From Adiantum capillus-veneris (lineage: Eukaryota > Streptophyta > Polypodiopsida > Polypodiales > Pteridaceae): a stretch of 64,000 nucleotides of DNA. Of the stretch, positions 21,330 through 31,691 are shown piece after piece. The stretch is taken from contig CM043971.1 of the NCBI GenBank assembly GCA_014529385.2, positions 84,237,340 through 84,301,339 of the forward strand, read 5' to 3'. The notes beneath the pieces were generated by a model that was not told where the DNA came from, searched no databases, and saw nothing but the letters and a program-made list of their open reading frames with translations. Each line of letters opens with the position of its first letter. Position 1 is the first letter of the stretch. The position numbers and the translations under genes were made by a program.

Positions 21330-22946
21330 ATAACAAGCCGTAGGTCAAACGGATAGAAGAAACGCCCAAAATACAAGCCGTTTTTGAAGTCCGGTTTGGT
21401 TTTTCTATGGAAAAATGCAAACGGACTTCATTAACGGCTTCTACGCCGTAGGTCAAATCCGGTTGCGTTTTTCTACGGAAAAATGCAAACGGACTTCAGG
21501 AATGGATTCTATGCCTACCGAAACCATCCATAGTCCATTAGGTAGTCTTAAGGAAATGTCAAGAGCGTGTATGGCAAGCCGTAGGTCAAACGGACGGAAG
21601 AAACATCAAATACACAAGACATAGGTCAAATCCGGTTGCGTTTTTCTACGGAAAAACGCAGGCGATCTTTGGAAACTGATTCTATGCCTACCGAAACCAT
21701 CCGTAATCAATTAGGTAGTCTATAGGAAATGTCAAGAGCGCGTATGGCAAGCCATAGGTCAAACGGATAGAAGAAACGCCAAATACACAAGCCGTAGGTC
21801 AAATCCGATTGCGTTTTTCTACGGAAAAACACAGACGGACTTCGGAAACTGATTCTACGCCTATCAAAACCATCCGTAGTCCATTAAGTAGTCGTAAGAA
21901 AATGTCAAGACCGTGTATGGCAAGCCGTAGGTTAAACGGACAGAAGAAACGTCAAATACACAAGTCGTAGTCAAATTCGGTTGCGTTTTTTTACGGAAAA
22001 AAGTAAACGGACTTCGGAAATGGCTTCTATGCCTACTGAAAACCATCCATAGACGATTAGGTAGTCTTTAGACAATGTCAAGAGCCCGTATGGCAAGCAG
22101 TAGGTCAAACGGACAGAAGAAACGCCAAATACACAAGCCATAGGTCAAATCCGGTTGCGTTTTTCACCGAAAAAACATAAACGAACTTCGAAAACTAATT
22201 CTACGTCTACCTAAACCATCCGTAGTCCATTAAGTAGTTTTAAGGAAATGTCAAGAGTGTGTATGGTAAGCCGTAGATCAAACGGACAGAAGAAACGCCA
22301 AATACACAAGCCGTAGGTCAAATCTGGTTGCGTTTTTTAACGATAAAACACAAACGGACTTCGGAAACTGATTCTACGGTTATTGAAACCATCCGTAGTC
22401 GATTAGGTAGTCTTTAAGAAATTTAAAGAGCGCGTATGGAAAGCCGTAGGTCAAACGGATAGAAGAAACACCAAATACACAAGCCGTAGGTCAAATCCGG
22501 TTGCGTTTTTCTACGGAAAAACGCAAACGGACTTCGGAAATGGCTTCTATGCCTACTGAAACCATCTTTAGTCCATTAAGTAGTCTTAAAGAAATATCAA
22601 GAGCGTGTATGGCAAGCCGTAGGTCAATGGGTTTGAATTAACGCCAAATACACAAGCCGTAGGTCAAATCCGGTTGTGTTTTTCTATGAAAAAACGGAAA
22701 CAGATTTCGAAAATGACTTCTATGTCTACTGAAACCATCCGTAGTCCATTAGGTAGTCTTAAAGCAATGTCAAGATTGTGTATGTCAAGCCGTAGGTCAA
22801 ACGGACAGAAGAAACGCCAAATACACAAGGCGTAGGTCAGATCCGATTACGTTTTTCTACGAAAAAACGCAAACGGACTTCAGAAACTGATTGTACGGAT
22901 ACCGAAACCATCCGTAGTCGATTAGGTAGTCTTTAGAAAATTTCAA
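21330..22946. repeat. 173-bp tandem repeat array within C2
   Basis: The phrase AAGCCGTAGGTCAAACGG recurs at about 21575, 21748, 21920, 22093, 22267, 22440, 22613 and 22786, a spacing of 172-174 bp; an irregular unit precedes these. Each unit holds a shorter internal echo (AAGCCGTAGGTCAAATCCGG) and a short hairpin, TTGCGTTTTTC-TACG-GAAAAACGCAA in the best copies. No coding frame. The array ends abruptly in TNP2 sequence at about 22945. Confidence 0.92.
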
Positions 22947-23330
22947 GACAGTGAGAGCAGACAGTTCGGAGAACCCGTATCTCTAGAAGAGGAACATTGC
23001 GAGCAAGTGGTCTTTGCATCGGACCCTCAAGAGCGACAATGGTGGTTTGTGGTTCAGGTTGCTCCAAGAAATAAACAAGTATTTGAAGGGAAATAGCTCC
23101 TGGAGGAAAGTCGATCAGACGATGCAGATACTAGTGTGACATTAGATGAGATGGACGAAGGTATGGCAGAGGAAGATGACAGATATACGCAGAATCTTTG
23201 ATTCATCGAGCCCCGACACGCCAGGAGGAGACATATGGATATCGCAAAGATATCTATGAATTATTGAATAATCTTGATGCTTCAGGAGAGCCTGTAGACT
23301 GGGAGGCCTTAAAGTCTCGCTGATCGATTG
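22947..23330 (+). pseudogene. TNP2/TNPA remnants of C2 with two internal deletions
   Basis: Matches C1 from 10391 but jumps from SLEEE to EHCEQVVF, removing about 370 bp relative to C1; both break points share GAA. It continues through DPQERQWWFVVQVAP and the acidic tail to RYT, then joins the final TNPA exon (equivalent to 12260-12400 of C1). CGA is kept at 23031-23033 where C1 has TGA, so C2 preserves the ancestral codon. Confidence 0.8.
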
Positions 23331-23509
23331 AGGTGAGATGTTAATATGTGTGAGTTGATTTAATTAAATAAGTATATGTGAAGTACTATCAATACTATTT
23401 TTGTGACTTGTCCTATGTGTAGGTTGTGACGCCTAGTCATCAGTGGATTTCATATATATGCTTTGTGAGACACAGACACGCTTCTGTGTCTCTTTTTTGT
23501 ATAGACATA

Positions 23510-23790
23510 TATAGTTATGGTTATTGTTCAGATAGTTATTGTTTTCCTTATGGTTATGATTATTATCATTGTCATTGTATAGACATGGTTATGGTTATTG
23601 TTTTGTTTATGTTTATGGTTATGTTTAACTTTTGGGTTATGCTTATGGTTATTGTTTTGTTTATGGTTATGGTTATATGCATTATGGTTTTGATCAATAT
23701 GGTTATGGCCGGTTATCGTTTTAATTTGGTTATGATGTACAAATTAAGTTCGTTATGGTTATGGTTTTAAGTTGGTACGGTTATGGTTTT
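23510..23790 (+). repeat. GGTTAT-rich tract of C2
   Basis: Counterpart of the C1 tract at 12570-12860, diverged in length and order. Confidence 0.7.
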
Positions 23791-23963
23791 GCACAAAGTT
23801 CATTTCATTTCTTTCATTGGCCTTAAATCTCATGTGAGATCCTACATGGATAGCATGTAGGAGGCGTATACATGATATGGTTTTTCTTAAAAAGTTTATG
23901 TAAAAACGAAGGGAACTCTGCCGAAATTTTTGCAGGAGCACGGTTGATTTTGGTGCTGCTTGC

Positions 23964-24055
23964 TTTCTTGGGCAGAGGGCAGGAAGTCTGGCTGTCGTGG
24001 CTGTGTCCATCTTTTCACTGGGAACAGGCCAGGCTACCTGTCCTCTACCCAAGAA
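23964..24055 (+). repeat. Conserved hairpin near the 3' end of C2
   Basis: Arms 23964-23983 and 24037-24055 pair at 17 of 19 positions. Same place and loop sequence as the C1 hairpin. Confidence 0.72.
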
Positions 24056-24257
24056 TTTTTTTTCTGTTATGGTCGTCGATATATGCGTCTATATTTTTGT
24101 CGGAATCTGTGTCGCTATCTGCATCTATATCTGCATCGCAAATAAAGCCTTTTCACGTACGCATATATTGACGTAGATTTCGACACTTTTATAGGGACGC
24201 AGATAGCGACGTTAAGAGTCGATATATACGTCGATGACACCTTTTTTTGTTGTAGTG

Positions 24258-25970
24258 TCTATATTGAGCCCTTAGCTCTCATATGCTATGGCATGCCCTT
24301 CTTGAAGCAAGATTGCTCCAAGGCAATCACCACAACCATCACATTGGACCTCAAATGGCTTCGAGAGATCCAAAAGCATAAGGATTGGTTGGGAGGTAAG
24401 CTTCTCTTTGAGCTTGTCCAAAGCACTTTGCTCCTTAGTAGTCCATGAATACTTAATGTTCTTCTTTGTTAAGTCTTGCAATGGTCCTACTATATGAGAG
24501 AACTTTGCTATGAAGCGTCTATAGTGTGCACACATACCAATAAAGCTTCTTAGCTCATGTAGTTTCCTTGGATTAGGCCATGCTTTTATTACCTTCAACT
24601 TCGATGGATTCATATGGATACCATCTTGAGAGATAATATTACCTAAGTAATGAATCACTTGAAGGAAAAATTCTCTTTTCTTTTGATTGATGAAAATCTT
24701 GTTCTCCCCGAATTCTTGAAAAAATCACCTGGAGATGTTGCTTATGTTCCTCCAAGGACTTGGAGTAGATGATGATATCATCAAAGAACCCAGTGAATTT
24801 ACAATGGGGTCTAAATATTTTCTCCATTAGAGGATTGAACGTGGTTGGTGCATTAGTCAAACCAAAAGGCATGACTAGATATTCATAAAGACCAAACGTT
24901 GTACAAAACACGGTCTTTAGAATATCTTCATTCACTATCCTTATTTGATGGTTGCCACTTTTAAGGTCAGTCCTACTGAAGTAGGTAGAGTTGTGGCTGA
25001 TTAAAAAGACCTTCTACCAGATGTATGGGAAATTTGTTTTTGATAGTGATATGGTATAGTGTTTGACAATCCACACACATGTGGTATGTACCATCTTTCT
25101 CACTAAAAGGACTAGAGAACAAAAGGGACATGAGATAGGACTCACCATCCCTTTGTCTACCAATTATTATACTTATCTCATGATCTCCTCTTGTTGAACT
25201 TGGGAAACTCGATAATGAGGCTTGTTAGGCGGTGAGATTCCTGGTACGAGCTCAATTCAATGGTCATCATCCCCTCGTTTTGGAGGTAAGTCCATAGTGA
25301 TATCATCAATGAGTAACATTAGGACCTTTTAGGGACTCTTTGACAAAAATCACGTACGCAAAAACTGAGCTTTTCATTGATTTATCAAAATCAAGAGAAT
25401 TTTCAACTGATATAGTACGACCAGACTCACTAGCATCTATATACATGCTCTCTTCTGTGTAGGTGAAGTAGATTCTCCTTTCAGGGAACTTCATGTTGGC
25501 ACTTGATTGTCCAACTTGGTGGCCAACTCCGTTGATATGAAATTTTGAGTAGAGCTAGGGTCAACATAAGATGAAGGCAACATAATCCCTTACCTTTCCC
25601 CAATCATAGGAGAGAGGTGATCCTTTGCAATGAGCATCCTCTTTTGGAGCTTCGATCATGGAAGCTCTAGGAGTCTCATTGCGGGCATTTCTCTTGGAGC
25701 AAGAACAATAGCCATGTTCTTTCTCCCCACACTTAAAACATTTGTGGTCCTTTTGAAAAGCTTCAAGCTCTTCAAGAGAGAGTTTATTTTTACCTTTGTA
25801 AACTCCCTTCTCCTTGGACCGATTGTTGTTGTTCTTGTTGTTGGAATCTCCTTGGGACAATGTTTGGGCATTAGTTTTCCCCTTGGCATCAGTTTTGTCT
25901 TTGCTTTCCATGGGCTTGACATTTCTTCTAATCCCTTGTTGAAAATTGATGTGCGAAGGAACCATAGTGT
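24258..25970 (-). pseudogene. Decayed Ty3/gypsy gag-pol, truncated by C2
   Basis: From right to left on the minus strand: gag C-terminus with zinc knuckle CFKCGEKEHGYCSC (about 25692-25735); protease remnant VDPSSTQNFIS (about 25530); an unassigned linker (25306-25494); RT with YLVMPFGLTNAPTTF and FFDDIIIYS (24639-24935); RT/RNase H junction LRSFIGMCAHYRRFI, FEVQCDGCGDCLGA and HAIAYES (24272-24658). Frameshifts separate the blocks. Coding ends at the C2 insertion; the next RNase H residues may resume at 14757 on the other side. Confidence 0.78.
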
Positions 25971-26400
25971 GGTGGATTACTTCAGTGATAGAACTAGGCC
26001 ATTGGGAGTTGACCTGGGTTGCATGATTCGTTATTTGACATTCGTTTTATTTGTGAATAATGGTCGATTCATACGTTTTAAAGTTTTATTTGTGCATATA
26101 ATTCGATGCCACGTCAGCTTTTTAAAAAAAAAACGTTTTATTACTTACATATTGATTGATATACTATCGATCCGATATAGAATCAATTGACAGGCTTTTG
26201 ATCGATAGTTTAAATCGGTCTATATGTTTTTGATTGATATAGTAGTAGTATATAAAGCCCAAATTTGTGTGGCTTAACTACAATTCCCTTCACCAAAGTG
26301 ACACGTTACCTCCGACATAGAAAGGTTGAGTTATCAACTTAAGAAATCTTTGATTTTTTAAGAAAATATTATTTTTAATGTTTATACATTAAAAATAAAA
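25971..26400. other. AT-rich spacer
   Basis: No gene supported. AT-rich with a few GATCGATAG-like palindromic words around 26160-26215. Confidence 0.4.
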
Positions 26401-26404
26401 TAAT

Positions 26405-26700
26405 TATATAGATTTGAATCACCTATTATTCTTAACAATAGAAGTTAGTCTTTAACTCTATTACTAAGTTTAAATGAATTACTTTAAGCAATAGAAGACT
26501 ATATTTTTAGCTCTACTTGTTTAAGAATAGATAAATAAATAATTGTACGCATTAGAGGCTACTTTTCTAGCTATAGTACAAATGTATAACTCTAAATATT
26601 AGAAGCTATAATCTTAGCTCTAGTTGTTTTAGAATAGATACTAAAAGTGATATTCGATGGTTAAAATCTATCATAGCTATAATATGTGCACAAATAATAG
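26405..26700. repeat. Degenerate repeats with AGAAGCTA...TAGCTCT hairpins
   Basis: About four units of roughly 55-70 bp. Each has a hairpin-forming core: AGAAGTTA-TAACTCT, AGAAGACTA-TAGCTCT, AGAGGCTA-TAGCTATAG and AGAAGCTA-TAGCTCT. Most units have an AT-rich tail (TTTAAGAATAGATA). Confidence 0.55.
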
Positions 26701-26744
26701 TGTTGATTCATACATTTTGGAACATATACACATACATGTAGGGT

Positions 26745-27282
26745 CTTTTGGTTGTCATGAACAAATGTTCTGACCTCCATATAGACATAGAATAGGTCCA
26801 CTTAGTGCCTCTAGGTTGTTATGAGATGATTATCTTACTTCCAAGTGAGGTTTAAGGTATGAAGTAAGATTCAATTGGTTGCATAGAATAGGTCCACTTA
26901 GTGACTCTTGGTTGTTATGAGATGATTCTCTTACTTCCAACTGAGGTTTAAGATAGGATTCACTTGGTTGTTATCGAGATTATGTTCTTACCTCTAAGTG
27001 AATATGGTGGATTACCTATAGAAATCACTAGGTTGTGATCGAGCAAAAGCTCTTACCTCCTAGTGAATATTAATCATGCATAGTACTTGGGAGTTGTATG
27101 GATGTTATCGAGCTCATGCTCTTACCTCTATGTTGATATAGAAACTAGAGACCTCATTTATTTTAGGGTTGATTGGTTGTGTTTGAGCAGTAGCTCCTAC
27201 CTCCAAGAGACATAGATAGTAGAATGTGAGATGACTCCATCGCTCATCTAGGTTGTCTTGACGAAATGCTCTTGACCACCTA
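26745..27282. repeat. Degenerate minisatellite with GAGC-NNNN-GCTC cores
   Basis: About nine units of irregular 50-80 bp, each starting near GGTTGT and ending TTACCTC plus AAGTGAAT-like sequence. The core stem changes in a paired way: GAAC-GTTC (26756), GAGAT-ATCTT (26824), GAGC-GCTC (27039 and 27109), GAGC-GCTC with another loop (27187). C3 is inserted in the last unit. Confidence 0.6.
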
Positions 27283-27328
27283 CACTACAAGAGGCTATTC
27301 ATATTAGCGACGCTCAAAAAAAAAATTC

Positions 27329-27390
27329 CCGGCGTCGCTATGAGCGTCGCAAATTTACAAAGAAATTTGCGACGCTCATAGCGACGCCGG
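27329..27390 (+). repeat. 28-bp perfect inverted repeat in the C3 5' end
   Basis: Arms 27329-27356 and 27363-27390 are perfectly complementary, with a 6-nt loop ACAAAG. Each arm contains GCGTCGCTATGAGCGTCGC, two copies of the subterminal motif core. Confidence 0.93.
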
Positions 27391-27477
27391 CTAGGGTAAA
27401 AAAATAACCGAGCGCGCCCAAAAACTCAGATCTCAGATCTGAGTTTTTCGGCGCCCTCAAGCAAGGAGCAGGTAATG

Positions 27478-27484
27478 CTCTCCC

Positions 27485-27522
<38 letters not shown>

Positions 27523-27525
27523 CTC

Positions 27526-27556
<31 letters not shown>

Positions 27557-27925
27557 AGAGGAAGGAGAGCCAGGTATTCTCCTTCCCTCTCCTCATTCTC
27601 ATGTTCCCTTCCCCTCTTTCTCTCTCCCTCTCTCTCTCTCTCACACACACACAAACACACACACACACACACATAGTGTTTTTGAGAGAGAGAGAGAGTA
27701 CAAACAAAAACAAAAACGCACACACACATACATAAACAAAGAATGCACACACACATTGAGAGAGAAAAAGAGAGAGAGAGCATGCATAAACAAAAAATGC
27801 ACGCATTGAGAGAGGAAAAGAGAGAGAGAACATGCATAAACAAAAAAAGCACACATTGAGAGAGGAAAAGAGAGAGAAAACATGCATACGATCCAAAAAA
27901 ACGCACACACATTGAGAGAGAAAGA
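27478..27925. repeat. CT/CA microsatellites and a 50-bp tandem repeat
   Basis: (CT)n, (CA)n and (GA)n runs to about 27745, then four copies of a unit of 50-55 bp with CATTGAGAGAG and CATGCATA(AACAAAAA). Long minus-strand ORFs here are repeat artefacts. Confidence 0.85.
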
Positions 27926-28199
27926 GAGAGAAACTAATTTAACGTCGTAGGAAACTAATTAAAATTAAAAGAACTAAAGATCTAGCCGACGAGGAGTCGA
28001 ACTCAAGACCTATTATTCAAGAGGGAAATGGCATAATCAATCTATCATACTTGGCATGGGTGATAGAAAGGTTATACCATTTATCTCTTTTTATTGGCAC
28101 ACACATCCACACACGCGCACACACACAAGAAGAAGAGAGTTATAACGTCGTAGGAAACTATCTTAAAAGACGTTAAAGATTAGGTTATATGTAGACTTA

Positions 28200-28286
28200 C
28201 ATCAAATTAGATTTAGGTTTATTTTTAACTAGATTTACGTTTATTTAAGCTAGATTTAGATTTACGTTATATTAGATTAGATTTAG
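28200..28286 (+). repeat. TTAGATTTA-rich tract in the C3 leader
   Basis: Short variants of TTAGATTTACGTTTATTT, repeated again at 28500-28570 on the other side of the HMA fragment. No coding potential. Confidence 0.45.
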
Positions 28287-28479
28287 GTCTCCATAGACTG
28301 CGATGCCTGCATGAAGCGGGTGAAGAAAGCCCTCAATGGAATATAGGGTATTGCTGCCTTCACTCATGGTGGGCTCCGTCGATCCAAAAGTACTGGTGAA
28401 ATGTCTTCAGAAGATAGGGAAGAAGGTGGATCTTCAGGGCGGCAAGAGTCACTACATCCCCGACACAATGACCATCTAG
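28287..28479 (+). pseudogene. Captured HMA-domain (HIPP/copper-chaperone-type) fragment
   Basis: After an acceptor-like TTTAG the sequence reads VSIDCDACMKRVKKALNGI, stop, GI: the start of a heavy-metal-associated domain with a metal-binding CDAC (CxxC) motif. After a deleted, frameshifted middle the end of the same domain appears (VGSVDPKVLVKCLQKIGKK then VDL), closing at TAG 28477-28479 after HYIPDTMTI. HMA domains of plant isoprenylated metal-binding proteins (HIPPs) carry copper or zinc ions. The TAG at 28344 and the frameshift make this a dead copy. It lies in the C3 leader on the same strand as the transposase genes, between two TTAGATTTA tracts, and looks like a transduplicated host fragment. 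Confidence 0.78.
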
Positions 28480-28863
28480 ACAACCTCTAGTCATTAGACT
28501 TACGTTAAATTAGATTTAGCTTTATTTTTAGTTAGATTTACGTTTATTTAGATTTACGCTTATTTACGTTAGATCGAGTCCACGCAAGAATTACTTACGG
28601 TTTAGGGTTTAGAGTTAGACGAACAATGAAAAGATCTACTGTGAAAAGATGTTAAGATGAAGTGAAGTGCTATAGCTAGAGAAGAGGCAAAGGGGTTTTG
28701 TCCACTACATGCAGTATCATGTAGACGTGGGTGTGTAGATTTCTTGTACCCACAAATATAGATATTGACCAATAAAGACGAGATTATAACCCGGTGGTTC
28801 TGATCTCCGTGTACCTCTAGACCGAGGTGTGCGGGGATTGGACATGACTAGAGAATGTGAGGT

Positions 28864-28911
<48 letters not shown>
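28864..28911 (+). repeat. (GA)n microsatellite upstream of C3 TNP2
   Basis: About 24 GA units, 65 bp before the TNP2 start. Confidence 0.9.
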
Positions 28912-28913
<2 letters not shown>

Positions 28914-28975
28914 GACGAAGAATGCCAATAGAATATTAAATTTGTTGTCCAGGTTATAAGTTTTTTATCCTCATT

Positions 28976-31691
28976 ATGAGTAGCGACGAGGATGTGGGAC
29001 CGTCCAACCGAAACACCTATCTCTCAACGAGGGTCTTATGTCCTTGTAATCAATGCAAGCATGCTGTGCGACGGACAAGACGTGTTTATTTGCAGCACGT
29101 TCGCAAATTTGGCGAGTTCGATCCATCTATTATAGATCGAGTTGTTGCCAATTATAACTCGTCGGACTCTGACGTTGGCCAACAAGCAGCAATCTTGCAA
29201 CCCAATAGACGTGTTCGCAGGCGCTTTGGTCAAGAAGCATATGTGAGGCCACAAGATGTAGCCTCTGACAGCTCGGGGGATGATCATGCAGAGCACATTC
29301 CCAACGAGGCAATGTTTGAGCCCGAGATTGATGAAATGATCGAGACGATCATGGATTCAGAAAGGCTTATCTATGATGATATGAAAAGTGAAGCCGATAC
29401 GCCATTGTATAATGGAGCATGTATGTCTAGATTGAAAGCACTCCTGGTTCTTCTCAACATGCAGTCAAAGTTTGGATGGAGTGACACTAGCATCACAGCG
29501 CTTTTCAGGTGATCTATTACAATTAGTTTACTTTAATAGAACTCTAAATGTATAATGATCTGATAGATTTTTACACGACTGTATCATATTTTTATGTTGT
29601 GTAGATTGTTGAAAGAGCACATACTACCAGCTAACAATGTGATGCCAGATTCCCGAGATGAAGCAAGAAAGATTTTGTGAAACTTGGGGATGGATTACAA
29701 TTCTATCCACGCTTGTCCTAATGACTGCATTCTTTTCAGACGGGAATACATAGACATGGAGAAGTGTCCGAAATGTGATTCCGAAAGATATCGAGTAGAT
29801 CTCCACGGGACAAAAATTCCACAAAAGGTTTTGCGACATTTCCCTCTGCTTCCTCGCATCAAGCATTTCTTCGAATGTAAGTCCATGGCCGCCCTAGCAT
29901 CATGGCATGAGGAGAATAAATCTTCGGATGGTGTGCTACGAATTCCTGCAGATTGCGTAGCGTGGAAACATATAGATGGAACATGGTCGGATTTTGCCAG
30001 GGAAGCTCGAAATTTGCGCTTAGGCATGGCTATGGATGGCGTAAATCCATTTGGTCAAAGATCAACATCTTACAGTGTATGGCCCGTTGTCATCGTCAAC
30101 TACAACATTCCCCCGTGGTTGACTACGAAGAAGGGGCACCTATGGCTAAGCTTGATTGTGCCAGGGCGATATAAAGTGGGGAATATGGATGTGTATCTTC
30201 GTCCACTATTGGAAGAGCTACAACAATTGTGGATTGGCATAGAGGTGGTGGATATGAGCCGACACACAGGACGACGGAATGCTTTGATCAGAGGCATTCT
30301 AATGTGGACCATGCATGACTATCCCGGGCTAACAGAATGCTCAGGTGATCTATTGACACTCCTCACTCAGACACTGTAAATCTTGTTTTTTCCCATAGTT
30401 GATCTATTATCATGTGTATACATGCAGGGCTTCAAACAAGCGGATACAGAGCATGTGTCACATGTGGACCTAGACTGAATGCACGTAGGGCACCCTCACT
30501 GAAGAAGCAAATCTACGAAGGTCATCAAGCGTATCTTCCAGAGAATCATGTGTTACGCGACGGCTTTTTGGGAAGAGAGCCACCAAGGATGTCTGCACAA
30601 GCATGGTTAGAGCAGAAGGAGATGTGCGATGACGGATTGCCTCCAGGGATGAAGAGACTATCTCTATGGTACGAGTTACCATACTCGCCCCGACTCATGA
30701 TCAATCACTTGCTCGATCCAATGCACATATTCAAGAATGTGGGTGATCTACTATGGGACCATTTGACCGGCAAGAAAGATACTTTGGGAGCCAGAGTTGA
30801 CCTTAGAAATGTGGATCGTATGGAGCAATATTGGCTACAAACAGCGTCCGATGGATCGATAAAACTCCCTAAAGCACCATGGATTTTCATAGGAGCCCAA
30901 GAACGCAAAGTAAAAGAGACCATTCGATCTTTGAGGACCCCCACTGGCGTAATGCACTCGCTCCGAACGTGTTTTACTAAAGAAGGAAAGCTTACCGGTT
31001 TGAAGTCACACGATTGGCATAAAATATGTCAGGTACGTTCATAGTGGACTTTAATATCATTGCATAAAATGTGGACTTTAATATCATTGCTGCATATACT
31101 TTACAGTTTATTTTACCGGTTGCCATTGAGGGATGTTTGTCTCTCGACATCCGTAACACAATCTACAAACTTGCAAAGCTGGTGCAATGGATCTCACAAA
31201 AGGAGATCAACGTAGACTCCATACCATTCGCCAAACTAAATGCTGCGGAGCTTGTGTGCATGTTTGAGAAACATTTTCCTACTACAATGCTAACCATTCA
31301 GGTGCATCTTCTTGTTCACATAGTTGATGAGGTGGAAATAGCTGGCACAGTTCATTCCAGATGGATGTTCTTCTTAGAGCGTTTCATGAAAACGCTTAAG
31401 GGATATGTGCGTCAAAAGGCACGTCCGGAGGGTAGCATGGTAGAAGGTTGGTTGGTATCAGAGTCCCTAGTGTACATTAGAGAGTGGCTAGACGGATTTG
31501 ATAAATCTCGGGACACGCTATGGCGAACCATAGATGATGAGCGCATATCTGGGATTGTCATGTGCAATCTCGGTGTTGAGAAGAAGATGACGGAAGATCT
31601 AGAGGCTAAAATCAACCGATTTTGCATGCTTCACAATCCAGTGATGCAAAAGTGGATTTCACAATATGAGGATGCAAAGCAAGAGCGATAG
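28976..31691 (+). pseudogene. TNP2-like transposase of C3 (four exons)
   Basis: Exons 28976-29508, 29605-30344, 30428-31032 and 31107-31691, all with GT...AG introns of 74-96 bp that join in frame. Exon 1 carries the transposase-associated domain with CPCNQCKHA. Exon 2 carries CPNDCILFRREY and the start of transposase_21 (WKHIDGTWSDFAREARNLRLG, then NPFGQ and YSVWPVVIVNYN). Exon 3 continues it (SGYRACVTCGPR, LLDPMHIFKNVGDLLWDHL). Exon 4 is DUF4218. A TGA at 29678-29680 breaks exon 2. The gene ends at TAG right after DUF4218; the DUF4216 part seen in C1 and C4 is missing through a deletion into TNPA. TNP2 binds and cleaves CACTA ends. Confidence 0.85.

Larger units (their letters stand above)
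14761..24257 (+). mobile_element. CACTA element C2, non-autonomous, with nested copia and satellite array
   Basis: Left end CACTACAACA at 14761; right end TGTTGTAGTG closing at 24257; target duplication TCT on both sides (14758-14760 and 24258-24260). The 3' third matches C1: TNP2/TNPA remnants, GGTTAT tract, hairpin and terminal region. Most coding sequence is gone, leaving a gypsy gag fragment, a 173-bp tandem array and, nested, a full copia (15964-21144). Without the copia it is about 4.3 kb. It can only have moved with transposase from a relative such as C1. Confidence 0.9.

Noticed and set aside
21330-22946. Possible CRISPR-like array
   Set aside because: Adjacent 173-bp units with gradual divergence and no unique spacers; a tandem satellite in a plant context.
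25630-26190. Plus-strand ORF of 186 aa
   Set aside because: Antisense of the gypsy gag zinc-knuckle region; the minus strand carries the recognisable CX2CX4HX4C motif.
27426-27912. Overlapping minus-strand ORFs of 89-160 aa and a plus-strand ORF of 86 aa
   Set aside because: They are translations of (CT)n, (CA)n and (GA)n runs and a 50-bp repeat inside the C3 leader.
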